Shown here piece by piece: positions 17,445 through 26,787 of a DNA stretch of 43,200 nucleotides. Numbering within the stretch: position 1 is the first letter of the stretch; each line of letters starts with the position of its first letter. The notes under the pieces are model-generated. The model ran no database searches. It saw only the letters and a list, made by a program, of their open reading frames with translations, and was not told the origin of the DNA. Made by a program: the position numbers and the translations under genes. This DNA comes from Chitinophagaceae bacterium (GTDB lineage: Bacteria; Bacteroidota; Bacteroidia; Chitinophagales; Chitinophagaceae), in assembly GCA_025923075.1 (NCBI GenBank), contig JAICGN010000027.1:1-43200 (forward strand), written 5' to 3'.

Positions 17445-17819
17445 TTAAGGTCTGCGTCCAAGCCCCGCAAGGAAAATGATAATGCCAAGACCTATGTGCA
17501 AGTAATTATCAGCTTTGTTTACATGCAGAAAGCCCAATAGTTTTTGCATTTCGGCTGTACCCATCGTGGCCATTCCATAAATCCCAAGACCCAAATAAAC
17601 TATCCCAAAGACCTTTAAGAAAATGGATGCCGATGCAGGCACAGCAAAGGCAATAAGTAAAAACAAAGCGCCACTGACGATATGTACAATATTATGCACG
17701 TTGTCTGTATGAAAAATTGCATCAGGAGAGGCGCCAACAATTGGATTGGATACAAATCCTAATAAGCCAACAGCCAGGAAAGCGAGGCCAATGACAATGG
17801 CAGCAGTTTTGGTATTCAT
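17445..17819 (-). CDS. DUF4383 membrane protein
   Basis: 124 residues with four hydrophobic helices. The central phrase HNIVHIVSGALFLL and the closing DNYLHIGLGIIIFLAGL carry the two His-containing helices characteristic of DUF4383, a family of small integral membrane proteins of unknown function. It stands alone, 91 bases upstream of padR in the same direction. Confidence 0.85.
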   Translation of the reverse strand: MNTKTAAIVIGLAFLAVGLLGFVSNPIVGASPDAIFHTDNVHNIVHIVSGALFLLIAFAVPASASIFLKVFGIVYLGLGIYGMATMGTAEMQKLLGFLHVNKADNYLHIGLGIIIFLAGLGRRP

Positions 17820-18090
17820 AATTATAAGTTTTGGTTTAGCGAATAGTAAGATACAAAACTTCTTTAACCCGGAATAACAGCCTGGTTATAATTGTACGCA
17901 TAACGTAGAGTGGCTCCTCTGATCTTTCACTCACTGTACGTAATCAATGCTTGCCCGGCTTGATTATTGTCATTCCAGAACATAAATATCACCTGTGATG
18001 ACTGGACACATTATTACAATGATGATTTTTCGCAAACGTCTGCTCATAACATATTTTTACACCGATATGCCGTAAAGAAACTGAAACCTT

Positions 18091-19899
18091 ATGCAGATTT
18101 TGTGGAAATACCTTAAGCCGTACAAATGGCTGGCAATTTTTTCAATGGTGCTGGCTGCCATTTCACAGGCACTCAATTTTCTCGATCCTGTGATCTTTGG
18201 TAAGATATTGGACAACTATGCATTAAACCCGGGCGACAGAACTGAACGGGAATTAATAAATGGCGTTTTATGGTTGCTTGCATTAGCTATTGCTATTGCC
18301 ATTGCCGCCAAAGCAACAAAAGCATTCCAGGAATATATGCTAAGGATTGTTGTTCAAAAATTTGGCAAAAATGTTTTTGATGATGGGCTTAAGCAAACAC
18401 TTCGGTTATCATACCAGGAATTTGAAGATCAACGAAGCGGTGAAACCTTATCTATTCTTCAAAAGACAAGGAGGGATACAGAAAATTTTTTAAACTCATT
18501 TATTAATATTCTTTTCTCCACATTGGTAGGCATAAGTTTCCTTATATATTATGCTATTACCAAACATTGGGCACTGATCCCGGTTTTTCTTATCGGTGTT
18601 TTATTGCTTGGCGGGCTGACTGGTCTACTAAGCAAAAAAATAAAGACCATCCAGCGAAAAATTTTTCGGGAGAATGCGGTGATGTCAGGCAACATAACGG
18701 AATCCCTCAGGAATATAGAACTGGTAAAAAGCCTTGGGCTGACTTATCCTGAGATCAGAAGACTAAAAACCTTTACGCAGAAGATCTTCGATCTTGAAAT
18801 GATCAAAGTAAAAAAAGTAAGAACACTTACTTTTTTACAGGGCGTAACGCTCAATTTACTTAAGCAATCAATACTTTTTATTTTGCTCTGGCTGATCTTC
18901 CGCAAGGTATTGACGACAGGAGAACTTATTTCCATGCAGATCATCATGAATTATGTTTTTATTCCGCTGCAGGACCTGGGCACAATCATTCTTGCTTACC
19001 GTGAAGCGGAAACTTCGTTACAAAATTTTGATCTGCTGATGAAGAAGCCAGTTGAAACAAGACCTGAAGAACCTATAGAATTAGGAACAGTAGAAAAACT
19101 CGAGTTTAAGAACGTTGTATTCAGACATAAAACGGCCTTTGAAAATTCTATTGACGGCATTTCATTTAAAGTTAAGACGGGTGAATCCATTGCTTTTGCC
19201 GGACCGAGCGGTTCAGGCAAATCAACGCTGATTAAATTGCTTGTTGGCTTATATACTCCCGTAAGCGGGAGTATTTGTTTTGATGATGTTTCAGTAAAAG
19301 ATATTCGATACAACAGGATCAGGCGTCAAATTGGATTAGTAACTCAGGATACACAGCTGTTTGCGGGAACTGTGCGGCAAAATCTTCAGTTTATAAAACC
19401 TGCTGCCACAGATGACGAAATGATTACTGCATTAAGGAGATCTTCTTCAACCCATTTATTAAACAATCCAAAAGGCCTGGACACAATCCTTGGAGAAGGT
19501 GGTACCAAACTGTCAGGTGGCGAAAAGCAACGCTTATCTATTGCCCGGGCATTGTTAAGAAACCCACAGATATTGATCTTCGATGAAGCCACCGCTTCGC
19601 TTGATTCACTTACGGAAGAATCGATTACAGATACGATAAACAATATTGCCGCTGAAAAAAAGCAGATCATTATTACAATTGCCCACAGGCTTTCAACTAT
19701 TATGAATGCTGACACGATTTATGTGTTGGAAAAAGGAAGAATATCTGAAACAGGATCACACGAAGAATTATTAGAACAAAAAGGTTTGTATTATGCTTTA
19801 TGGCGCCAACAGGTGGGAGAGAGGATCATAAAGATCAATAAGCCTGATAAACTAAAGACTGTATTAAGCAACGATATTCCGGAAACAGATGAAATATGA
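18091..19899 (+). CDS. ABC exporter, fused permease and ATPase
   Basis: 602 residues. The N-terminal half has six helices (first at about 15-33, a long Ala/Ile-rich one at about 55-75). The C-terminal ATPase has Walker A GPSGSGKS at about 371, the Q-loop IGLVTQDTQLF, signature LSGGEKQR at about 474, Walker B ILIFDEATASLD at about 495 and the H-loop IAHRLST. This is the MsbA/MdlB-like half-transporter plan; it would work as a homodimer exporting lipids or drugs. Substrate not determinable. It is a single-gene unit with 271 bases of gene-free DNA before it, in which no clear signal was found. Confidence 0.92.
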   Translation: MQILWKYLKPYKWLAIFSMVLAAISQALNFLDPVIFGKILDNYALNPGDRTERELINGVLWLLALAIAIAIAAKATKAFQEYMLRIVVQKFGKNVFDDGLKQTLRLSYQEFEDQRSGETLSILQKTRRDTENFLNSFINILFSTLVGISFLIYYAITKHWALIPVFLIGVLLLGGLTGLLSKKIKTIQRKIFRENAVMSGNITESLRNIELVKSLGLTYPEIRRLKTFTQKIFDLEMIKVKKVRTLTFLQGVTLNLLKQSILFILLWLIFRKVLTTGELISMQIIMNYVFIPLQDLGTIILAYREAETSLQNFDLLMKKPVETRPEEPIELGTVEKLEFKNVVFRHKTAFENSIDGISFKVKTGESIAFAGPSGSGKSTLIKLLVGLYTPVSGSICFDDVSVKDIRYNRIRRQIGLVTQDTQLFAGTVRQNLQFIKPAATDDEMITALRRSSSTHLLNNPKGLDTILGEGGTKLSGGEKQRLSIARALLRNPQILIFDEATASLDSLTEESITDTINNIAAEKKQIIITIAHRLSTIMNADTIYVLEKGRISETGSHEELLEQKGLYYALWRQQVGERIIKINKPDKLKTVLSNDIPETDEI

Positions 19900-19998
19900 A
19901 ACCGCGCTTGCAAAAAAACCGCGCTTGTCTCCGTATTATTCCTCACCAAAGTCCATAAATAAGTCAGTAGTGTAAGATCTGTTGCCTGGTTTATGAAA

Positions 19999-20805
19999 TC
20001 AAGGTTTACCGTCATGCATAACCAACAGCGGGTAGTGGGTATGCGAAGCCATCTCTCTTGTGTAGTGCTTTTGTATAAGATGCCCTGAATTCCGGGCAAT
20101 CATCGCAATCAAACCGGAGTCCTCGTTTTTGTTAAGGTAAAAATTAATCCCATTGATCACGTTACTGCCGAAAACCGTGATCCGTTCAGTTTCAATCTCA
20201 GGAGTGAAAAATGAAAGGAGAAAATCACGTTCCATCCGTTTCAGATCGGGAAGTCTGGTATTTTCCGGTCTGACACTTAACACGCTTATTCTTGATTCCC
20301 TGATTAACATACCAATTTCTCTTAGAATTTCGAGGGCCTGTTCATTTTCCAATAAGTCAAGGTCAGTGGCCAGAACAATTCTGTTTTTTCCTTTGGCCAG
20401 AAAATTTTCAAACCGCGCCACTTCCGGAATGACAAGTACCGGCACTTTGGTATTCGCCAGCACTTTCACCGTATTACTCCCGATTAAAGTTTTCTTCAAA
20501 CCACTTGCTCCTTTCGTACCCATTACAATAAGATCGGGCTGCTGAGCTGCTATTATTTTTTTCAGCGTAGTGATAAGATTTCCGTGTGCAAGAGACGATT
20601 CGCAATTTAAGCCGGGGCCGAAGGATTTTTTCAAACCTGACTCTACGGATTTTAGTTTGTGTTTTGCTGCCTCCTCATTTTCAGTTTTCTGCAGAATATT
20701 TATTATAATAAGACGAGCAGTGGCTCTCTTAGACAATTCTGCTGCAAATGAAAGAGCGTTTGCGGATGCATCAGAGAAATCAACAGGAGCAATAATGGTT
20801 TTCAT
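19999..20805 (-). CDS. Universal stress protein with two UspA-like domains
   Basis: 268 residues. The first half opens with KTIIAPVDFSDASANALSFA and has the ATP-binding G-x2-G-x9-GS motif (GTKGASGLKKTLIGSN) followed by KVPVLVIPE. The second half starts at RIVLATDLDLLEN and ends with SHTHYPLLVMHD, but its glycine motif is replaced (MIARNSGHLIQKHYTREM), so probably only the first domain binds nucleotide. Tandem UspA proteins of this kind are cytoplasmic and rise under energy or oxygen stress. Confidence 0.88.
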   Translation of the reverse strand: MKTIIAPVDFSDASANALSFAAELSKRATARLIIINILQKTENEEAAKHKLKSVESGLKKSFGPGLNCESSLAHGNLITTLKKIIAAQQPDLIVMGTKGASGLKKTLIGSNTVKVLANTKVPVLVIPEVARFENFLAKGKNRIVLATDLDLLENEQALEILREIGMLIRESRISVLSVRPENTRLPDLKRMERDFLLSFFTPEIETERITVFGSNVINGINFYLNKNEDSGLIAMIARNSGHLIQKHYTREMASHTHYPLLVMHDGKP

Positions 20806-20982
20806 GCTAAAAGTTAATAATGGTTATTTAAACATAATGATAATTTGCCAAACAATCCTGACTCAATGAATGTAGTAGATGCGATCCGTTTCAAACAGAT
20901 CCAAAGAAATGTTTTCAGTGTGTAAAATTGTCCAAGTATAGTAATGGACGATTTTTCTTCCAGTGCCAAACTCTTCCGAAAT

Positions 20983-23130
20983 CTATGCCAGCATCCCGTT
21001 TGGCAGCATCGGCAAAGTATTCAGGGCTTTGCCCGTTGCATCCACGATCGCATTGCGTATAGCAGGTGCAATTCCAATGATCGAAGCCTCGCCTGCACCT
21101 GTTGATGGCAGATCTTTGCGGTCGATCAATACGATTTCGATTTTCGGCATATCGCTAAAGCGGGGCACCTTGTAAGCAGACAGTGCGGCATTAATAATTT
21201 TTCCATTGGCAAATTCAACCGCTTCAAACAATGCACCACCCAGTGCCTGCACGATACAACCCATCACCTGGTGTTCCAAATGATGAGGATTAATAATTGC
21301 GCCGCATTCAAATGCCTGGGTAACACGAACCACCTTTACTTCCTTATCGCCATTTATTTTTACCTCCGCACAGGTGCCTACATAACCACCTTTTTCAAAA
21401 CCACCAGCAATACCATAACCATGACCGGGAGTTTTTGAAGCATTCCATCCAAAATTCTTAGCCACCGCTTGCAACACTGCAATGAAACGATTGTCGTCTA
21501 AATTTTTTATTCGAAACTCCAGTGGGTCCATCTTTATAAGACGTGCCAGGTCGTCCATATGACATTCCCGGGCAAATACATTTGCGGTGGCGGCAAGTCC
21601 CCGATAAGAACCTTGCCTCAGTGGTGTGTTGGAGCGAACATGTGCTACCTGCTTGGTGGCGACTTTATATTGCGTGTCCAATCCGGCTCCACCTGAATTG
21701 TAGTTAATAAATTTCCAGGCATTGACGATACCATTTTTATTCACCCCGGCTTGAACTTCTATTACTCCACCGGGTCTGAAGTAAGCCCACACAAATTCTT
21801 CCTCTCTTGTCCAGACAACTTTAACAGGCTTATTCGCTTCCTTTGCCAGACGCGCCGCTTCAATAGCAGTCTCGCCGCTATGCTTTCCGCCATAGCCTGA
21901 CCCTGTATCAGGCATAATAACCCTGACTTTCTTTTTATCCAGTCTGAAAGTGTCGGCCAGTTCCTCCTGAACTCCAAACGGACGTTGCGTTCCTGTCCAG
22001 ACAGTAAGTTTTTCATTGGCCCATTCGGCTACTGCTGCTCGTGGTTCGAGCGGTACATGTGCGATGTAGTGGATATTATAGGCAGCAGCATGTTTGAAAT
22101 CAGCCTCTGTTAATCCCCGTTCAACATCTCCATTTGTCTGGCCTGAATTTCTGCCACTACTTTCGCCGGCAGGATTCTTTAGCAGATATTCGAAAATATT
22201 TGAGTTTGATGGATGTTCTTTTTTCTCTTCCCATTTTGCGTTTATCGACTGTATAGCTTTCGTTGCAGTTTTTATATCGGATGCTGCTACCCCGATAAAA
22301 TCTCCATCCTTCACAACAATAACACCCGGGATATTCTTTGCTTGAGCCAGATCGGCGTCAATGAGTTTTGCTCCATAAGATGGTGCACGCAACACTTTGC
22401 CATAAAGCATACCGGGCAACTTCATATCTGAGACATAGATATGTTTACCCGTGATAAAATTTCGTTGATCTACCTTCGGCAAAGATCTTCCTGCCACCTT
22501 CCAGTCTTTTGCTGCAATCACCGGTACATTATCTGAAATTGTGATCATGAGTTTCTCACCTTTCGTAAGTGCTCCATAGTTTGTTTTTGCATTGGTGGCA
22601 GTATTCACCACCATCCCGTTTTCAGTTCTTAAACCTGTTGGCGTCGTGTTCCATTTTTTTGCTGCCATGTCCACCAATGCCTGCCGCGCTGTTGCAGCGG
22701 CTTTACGCAGTTGAGTACCCATTTGCGGAGTCGTGCGGCTTCCGAAAGTACCGGCATCAAATGGTACCAGGTCTGTATCTCCCATTATCATCTTAATTGA
22801 CATGACAGGCACCATCAGTTCCTCTGCAACAATTTGACTCAATGAGGTACGTATGTTCTGGCCTACTTCAACCTTTCCGGTATAGACACTTACGGTCCCA
22901 TCTTCGCCAATATGTATCCATGACTCTACACCTGATATTGATGAATTTTCGGAAAGAGGAGTCTTGCTATCGAAAGAAAGCAGGTCTTTTAGAACAAATG
23001 CAACGATCAGACCGCCGCCGGTGAGCTTAAAAAATTTGCGACGGTCAAGTACAAAATCATAGTTCGACTTCGGTGGGAGTTCGTTTTGTTTTGGCTCAAA
23101 TGGATGGGGTGAATAATCTTGATTGTCCAT
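20983..23130 (-). CDS. Molybdopterin-binding subunit of an isoquinoline 1-oxidoreductase-type hydroxylase
   Basis: 715 residues of the xanthine dehydrogenase family. A twin-arginine-like segment DRRKFFKLTGGG (Arg 30-31) followed by a hydrophobic stretch points to Tat export. The molybdenum cofactor regions GTQRPFGVQ, GSGYGGKHSGETAIEAA and the C-terminal STGAGEASIIGIAPAIRNA, with the catalytic Glu in GAGEA, are present. Its partner iron-sulfur subunit is encoded 10 bases upstream. There is no FAD subunit gene, which is normal for the IorAB type, where electrons go to a cytochrome or other acceptor. It would hydroxylate an N-heterocycle or aldehyde; the substrate is unknown. Confidence 0.9.
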   Translation of the reverse strand: MDNQDYSPHPFEPKQNELPPKSNYDFVLDRRKFFKLTGGGLIVAFVLKDLLSFDSKTPLSENSSISGVESWIHIGEDGTVSVYTGKVEVGQNIRTSLSQIVAEELMVPVMSIKMIMGDTDLVPFDAGTFGSRTTPQMGTQLRKAAATARQALVDMAAKKWNTTPTGLRTENGMVVNTATNAKTNYGALTKGEKLMITISDNVPVIAAKDWKVAGRSLPKVDQRNFITGKHIYVSDMKLPGMLYGKVLRAPSYGAKLIDADLAQAKNIPGVIVVKDGDFIGVAASDIKTATKAIQSINAKWEEKKEHPSNSNIFEYLLKNPAGESSGRNSGQTNGDVERGLTEADFKHAAAYNIHYIAHVPLEPRAAVAEWANEKLTVWTGTQRPFGVQEELADTFRLDKKKVRVIMPDTGSGYGGKHSGETAIEAARLAKEANKPVKVVWTREEEFVWAYFRPGGVIEVQAGVNKNGIVNAWKFINYNSGGAGLDTQYKVATKQVAHVRSNTPLRQGSYRGLAATANVFARECHMDDLARLIKMDPLEFRIKNLDDNRFIAVLQAVAKNFGWNASKTPGHGYGIAGGFEKGGYVGTCAEVKINGDKEVKVVRVTQAFECGAIINPHHLEHQVMGCIVQALGGALFEAVEFANGKIINAALSAYKVPRFSDMPKIEIVLIDRKDLPSTGAGEASIIGIAPAIRNAIVDATGKALNTLPMLPNGMLA

Positions 23131-23140
23131 TGTGAGTAAT

Positions 23141-23590
23141 TTATGATTTAGCAGCCAGCTTGATGGCTTTTAGAATGTAGGGATAAGTTCCGCAACGGCA
23201 GATATTTCCGTTCATCGCCTTTATGATCGCCTCTTCGGTCGGGTCATTATTTTTTTTAAGCAGCGCGGCTGCGGACATGATCATACCCGGCGCACAATAA
23301 GAACATTGAAAAGCATCTGTTTTAAGAAACGCTTCCTGGACCGGATGGAGTTTTCCATTTTTTTCAAGGCCTTCAATCGTGATGATCTCTTTGTTTGTTG
23401 CATTACCAACAGGTGTTATACATGACTTGGTCGGGTTGTCATTTATTAATACGGTGCAGGCACCGCATGCTCCTTCTCCACAACCATATTTGCTACCGGT
23501 CAAATCGAGGTGATCGCGTAATACGGTTAACAAGGGAACATCGGGATCTACCGTGACCTCGCGTTTTACGCCGTTTACATTCAGAACCAT
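23141..23590 (-). CDS. [2Fe-2S] subunit of the molybdenum hydroxylase
   Basis: 149 residues. The N-terminal plant-ferredoxin-like domain has Cys 37, 42, 45 and 57 (GSKYGCGEGACGACTVLIND). The helical C-terminal domain has Cys 96, 99, 131 and 133 (FQCSYCAPGM and NICRCGTYP). This is the IorA/CoxS/XdhC-type small subunit carrying two clusters. It has no signal of its own, so it probably rides with the large subunit's Tat signal. It is the first gene of the two-gene unit. Confidence 0.93.
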   Translation of the reverse strand: MVLNVNGVKREVTVDPDVPLLTVLRDHLDLTGSKYGCGEGACGACTVLINDNPTKSCITPVGNATNKEIITIEGLEKNGKLHPVQEAFLKTDAFQCSYCAPGMIMSAAALLKKNNDPTEEAIIKAMNGNICRCGTYPYILKAIKLAAKS

Positions 23591-23692
23591 GATCTCGGAT
23601 TTTTATAATACTGTAATTTACGAAAATGGAACCAAAGAAGGTTAGTTAGCACAAATGTGCATGGTGTGTGCTGCTAAAATCTGTTACCTAAT

Positions 23693-24886
23693 TTACGATC
23701 GCGTAAAAGCTAATATTTCTTGCTTTGTCATAAAGCTAAATTTTTTTGCAAACTCGTCATATTCATTTTTGTCTATGTCAAAATTGATATTCTTACTTAT
23801 TATTCTTCTTACTTCTGAAAATAGTGGTTCTCTAAGATCTCCATTAGTACTTACATATTTGAAGTTTGGCTTTCCTGACAGACATGATGTTAAAAACCCA
23901 TCCCATTGTTCTACAAGTCTGCCGTAGCAATGAATCGGCTTGTAATTCATTGGATAAGTTAACTCGTGTAGTTTTTCAAGCCGCTTAACGGGTGAAAATG
24001 TTTTAATTCCTGCACCCCATTTGAAGATATGAAACAGCGGTTTGTATTGGTAGAATGTGGTCCAGTCCATCGGAACATCAAACGATGCGAAATCAAGCTG
24101 AGTACTGCCGATTATTTTGAATCCATTGTTTCTAATGAATTCGGAATTGGTAATTAGCGACCGAGTTGTTTTTATAGAAGCAAACTTTCCCGGCTTTACG
24201 TATGGGTCATCGGTCTTAAAAAGGTAAAGATCAATTAAACAAGGAATCATCAATCCTTTGTCAAAAATTAAACTTTCACGAAAACCATCATTTATTTTAG
24301 GTGCAAATGAGGGTGTGTAATTATGAAATTTCTTTAGGTCAAATAGCACCCTTCCGTATGCAAATTGGCAGTTACTAAGTTCAATTCTAAAAATATCTCC
24401 TGGTGTAACGGGTTGTCTTTTTTGTCTTTTATTGCCAATAAATTTTTCAAACTCCTCCTTTTCAAAAGCCGTTTTATTTTTTATTCTTTTTTCTATATAC
24501 TTGATAACATCGTGGGCCGACTTCAATTTAAGATTGTAGTCAGACAAGATATTAACGTCACTGTCAAAATTGTATAGGTCAATATTGGTTGGGGAAACAG
24601 TAAACATTTTATTAGCGGGCTTTATATTTTCCAGGGCTGAAGAGGAGAGCCCTTTTATTTTTCCGGTTTTGGTAATTATTTTGAAGTCTGTGGTCAATTG
24701 GATATGGTAATCGGTTTCCCTGTAAAAAGGCCTGTCTTTATTCCAATTGTCCTCAATGAGCTTTTGTAAAACATTATTCTTGTCAATAAGGACTTTACTG
24801 CTATGGATATTTTTTAATTCAAGTTCTTTCCAACCAGGTTTTATAGGTTTAATTTGATAATGCTCCCTGATATTATTTGTCAACAT
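23693..24886 (-). CDS. Unknown protein with an Imm26-like domain
   Basis: 397 residues, soluble, no signal peptide. Residues about 160-280 start with VTPGDIFRIELSNCQFAYGRVL, the opening of the Imm26 family of polymorphic-toxin immunity proteins (consensus G-D-x-F-x-I-x-L ... Y/F-A-Y-G-R-V). The N-terminal 150 residues (with DVNILSDYNLKLKSAHDVIK) and the C-terminal 100 residues are not recognised. The base composition is AT-rich like the neighbourhood. No toxin gene is adjacent, so if it is an immunity protein it is an orphan here. Reading frame confident; the domain call is by motif only. Confidence 0.6.
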   Translation of the reverse strand: MLTNNIREHYQIKPIKPGWKELELKNIHSSKVLIDKNNVLQKLIEDNWNKDRPFYRETDYHIQLTTDFKIITKTGKIKGLSSSALENIKPANKMFTVSPTNIDLYNFDSDVNILSDYNLKLKSAHDVIKYIEKRIKNKTAFEKEEFEKFIGNKRQKRQPVTPGDIFRIELSNCQFAYGRVLFDLKKFHNYTPSFAPKINDGFRESLIFDKGLMIPCLIDLYLFKTDDPYVKPGKFASIKTTRSLITNSEFIRNNGFKIIGSTQLDFASFDVPMDWTTFYQYKPLFHIFKWGAGIKTFSPVKRLEKLHELTYPMNYKPIHCYGRLVEQWDGFLTSCLSGKPNFKYVSTNGDLREPLFSEVRRIISKNINFDIDKNEYDEFAKKFSFMTKQEILAFTRS

Positions 24887-24930
24887 TTTTTTGTAAGTGT
24901 TTTGTGCTGTTCAAATTTAAAGAAACCACA

Positions 24931-25353
24931 CTAAAGAACTATTATGCAATCGAACTTATTGGCATACCAATAACGGCACAAAATGGAAATATCGTTAGGA
25001 AGAAGTCCTCTAAACAATGGTGAACCCTTAGCTTCTGTAAAACCCGCTTTACCATTACTAGATAGAATTGTTACGTTACTTTCTCTTTCACCTGTCACTT
25101 CCAGGTTCACCAACTTGTTATTATCAAAGTCGGTTGCTTCGACACTACCCTGATATTTACCAGCTTTAATTTTCATTGCATTATATAATGACAGCGAAAC
25201 ACTATTTGATTGTCCACGATCGGCAAACACATTGCTTCCGAATAATAGGCGTAGTATTAAACTAATGAATGTCCTTATTGTAGAAGAAATTCCTATCTGT
25301 ATTCCTTCTATTGACATCATTATTATCTTTTCTGCGAAATTCGTCTGTATCAT
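24931..25353 (-). CDS. Hypothetical small ORF overlapping repeat A
   Basis: 140 residues, not recognised. Residues 17-42 are hydrophobic (IGISSTIRTFISLILRLLFG); the rest is polar, and the C-terminus reads CRYWYANKFDCIIVL. The first 50 codons lie in a 308-base repeat whose second copy (28072-28375) has a broken version of the same frame. Comparing the two copies over about 135 bases, substitutions fall about equally on the three codon positions, so there is no sign of selection on the protein there. It could be a decayed gene or not a gene. Confidence 0.3.
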   Translation of the reverse strand: MIQTNFAEKIIMMSIEGIQIGISSTIRTFISLILRLLFGSNVFADRGQSNSVSLSLYNAMKIKAGKYQGSVEATDFDNNKLVNLEVTGERESNVTILSSNGKAGFTEAKGSPLFRGLLPNDISILCRYWYANKFDCIIVL

Positions 25354-25512
25354 AACAAATTATTTAGCTTATTACAATTTTAAATTTCCTTACACAAAGT
25401 TCCTTAAATGTATTGGCGTGGAAACAAACCATTAGATGAAACGATGAGGATTCTTGATTAAGGACATGGATGAAAAAAGACAGTGGATGAAAGGCTGAGA
25501 ACTCTTGATGAA
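25205..25512. repeat. Repeat A, direct copy of 28072-28375
   Basis: About 308 bases aligning end to end with 28072-28375. Shared landmarks in order: a TTTGAxTGT start, GGCAAAC, CTTCTATTGACAT, CTTACACAAAGTTCCTT, CATTAGATGAAACGATGAG and GAACTCTTGATGAA. The 3' third has an internal loose repetition of GATGAAA-type units. The two copies bracket about 2.6 kb with a lipoprotein gene and a CHRD-domain gene. Confidence 0.8.
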
Positions 25513-25786
25513 GCGCACCATGAAGAGGCATTTATTTGCGAAGTCAATATTTTTTATGCCGTTGTTGGTGTTCAAGATCTGGGATAGTTCTTCAATAGTT
25601 CTTCTTGCAAACAAACCAATTTATCAAACTTTATCCTATTCAGTTGTTGGTAGGATATCTCATCCTTGAAGTATTGTTAAAGCTGAATACCAACAACGGC
25701 GTAAGAGTCGAACCCCAACAATGGCGTAAGAAATTGCGCACCAATCGGAGATAAAACACTGGTAGTAAAAGGATGTCTTTTGTTTT
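25513..25786. other. Gene-free stretch with an inverted CCAACAACGGC-type motif
   Basis: No credible gene. GCCGTTGTTGGTGTT (25558-25572) is the reverse complement, with one difference, of the motif at 25687-25701 (ATACCAACAACGGCG); a third, looser copy is at 25712-25726. Further copies are at 24964-24978 and 28393-28407. The 25687 and 28393 copies are both preceded by TTAAAGCTGA. Confidence 0.55.
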
Positions 25787-26362
25787 CTACTGACAACTGA
25801 TGTTAGGATTGAACGGCGCGAACATTCCGGATGGATTGTCCTCATATAACCAAACATGCAGGCTCCAGTGCGGTACGGGAACGGGTGTGCCGCCAACGTC
25901 GAATTGCTGATCACCAAACATCGGCCTAGGTTGTCCAACATCTATAACAATATATTCCACTGCTATAAGCCGGAGGTTCCCACCTGGACCCATTGCATAA
26001 AGCATCGCCTCTGGTTTCAGCGGATCAAAGACCGGATCTACGAGTGAAGGATTAACCCAGTGGAAGCCCATTCCACCAAGGCCCGGTACGGAAACGCAAT
26101 GATCGTCGGGCTCATATCCCGCCGAGATAGCCTGCGCCGTAGAATGGAATCTCGCAGTAGCACGCCGCACGGATTTCACTAGCTCGCTTTCAGGCGTCGT
26201 TGCGACGCCGGATGTCGCAGACCTATTAGTGTTTGTGGCCAGTTCATTCTCCAATAAATTTCCTTCCGCAGGTTTATTGCTGATGTCTTTTTTACAAGAT
26301 GTGGCCAAAAGCAGCAGCAAGGCCGGTAACAAGAACGTGCGGAAAAATTGAATCATCTTCAT
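25787..26362 (-). CDS. Hypothetical lipoprotein
   Basis: 191 residues from the ATG at 26362 (a longer frame exists, but this Met starts a clean signal: MKMIQFFRTFLLPALLLLLA then TSC, Cys 23). The mature part has AISAGYEPDDHCVSVPGLGG, MGFHWVNPSLVDPVFDPLKP, EAMLYAMGPGGNLRLIAVEY and PHWSLHVWLYEDNPSGMFAP. The His, Asp and Trp pattern looks like a conserved secreted family also seen in other phyla, without a known activity. No partner gene in the same direction. GC is higher in the mature part than in the flanking repeats, which hints at transfer. Confidence 0.7.
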   Translation of the reverse strand: MKMIQFFRTFLLPALLLLLATSCKKDISNKPAEGNLLENELATNTNRSATSGVATTPESELVKSVRRATARFHSTAQAISAGYEPDDHCVSVPGLGGMGFHWVNPSLVDPVFDPLKPEAMLYAMGPGGNLRLIAVEYIVIDVGQPRPMFGDQQFDVGGTPVPVPHWSLHVWLYEDNPSGMFAPFNPNISCQ

Positions 26363-26787
26363 TGCTAAAAATTTTAAGTGTGGAAACAAAACCCTTTCCT
26401 CGTCAGGGTACGAAGTAGCGTTGCGTTTTTTCTTCTTTATTCGAATTTAGGTAAAAAACTTTCGTGCAAATCGGTGGTTGAGAAAAAAGATGATATTGAT
26501 TGAAGTAGCAGGTGGAGTAAAAATACTATGATAATTCAATTTGATTTGCCTTTGATAAAAGCAACCTCTTCTGGGTCTGTTCCGATTCTTTGAATGTCTT
26601 CACATATTATCCATTATCCCATCTTCAATCATTTTAGTCCTGCCTTGTGGCTTGTTTTCCCTTACGACCAATAACATAACAGGTGCTTTGCTATCCAGTC
26701 CATATTTTCTCTTTAGTTGAGAGAGTTGCATCACTCCTTCTGTCTATTCCTAGGAACTCGTTCTTAATCAATCTAAATAATACAGTT
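26363..26787. other. Gene-poor spacer before the CHRD gene
   Basis: 425 bases between two divergent genes. It holds no large ORF; one 43-codon frame on the minus strand is listed separately. No promoter pair of the TTG / TAnnTTTG type was recognised. Confidence 0.5.
26600..26731 (-). pseudogene. Short 43-codon ORF, possible gene remnant
   Basis: Reads MQLSQLKRKYGLDSKAPVML, then LVVRENKPQGRTKMIEDGIM and DNM before a stop. Composition is protein-like (amphipathic, K/E balanced). An AAGGAG lies 2 bases before the ATG, too close for a good ribosome site, and an in-frame stop is five codons upstream. It may be a small protein or a leftover of a larger gene. No family recognised. Confidence 0.25.

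Noticed and set aside
25432-25614. 60-codon minus-strand ORF across the end of repeat A
   Set aside because: No protein-like pattern, and the corresponding frame in repeat B is not kept.
25700-25726. tRNA T-loop-like GGGTTCGACTC on the minus strand
   Set aside because: The flanking bases do not pair and no acceptor or anticodon stem can be drawn.
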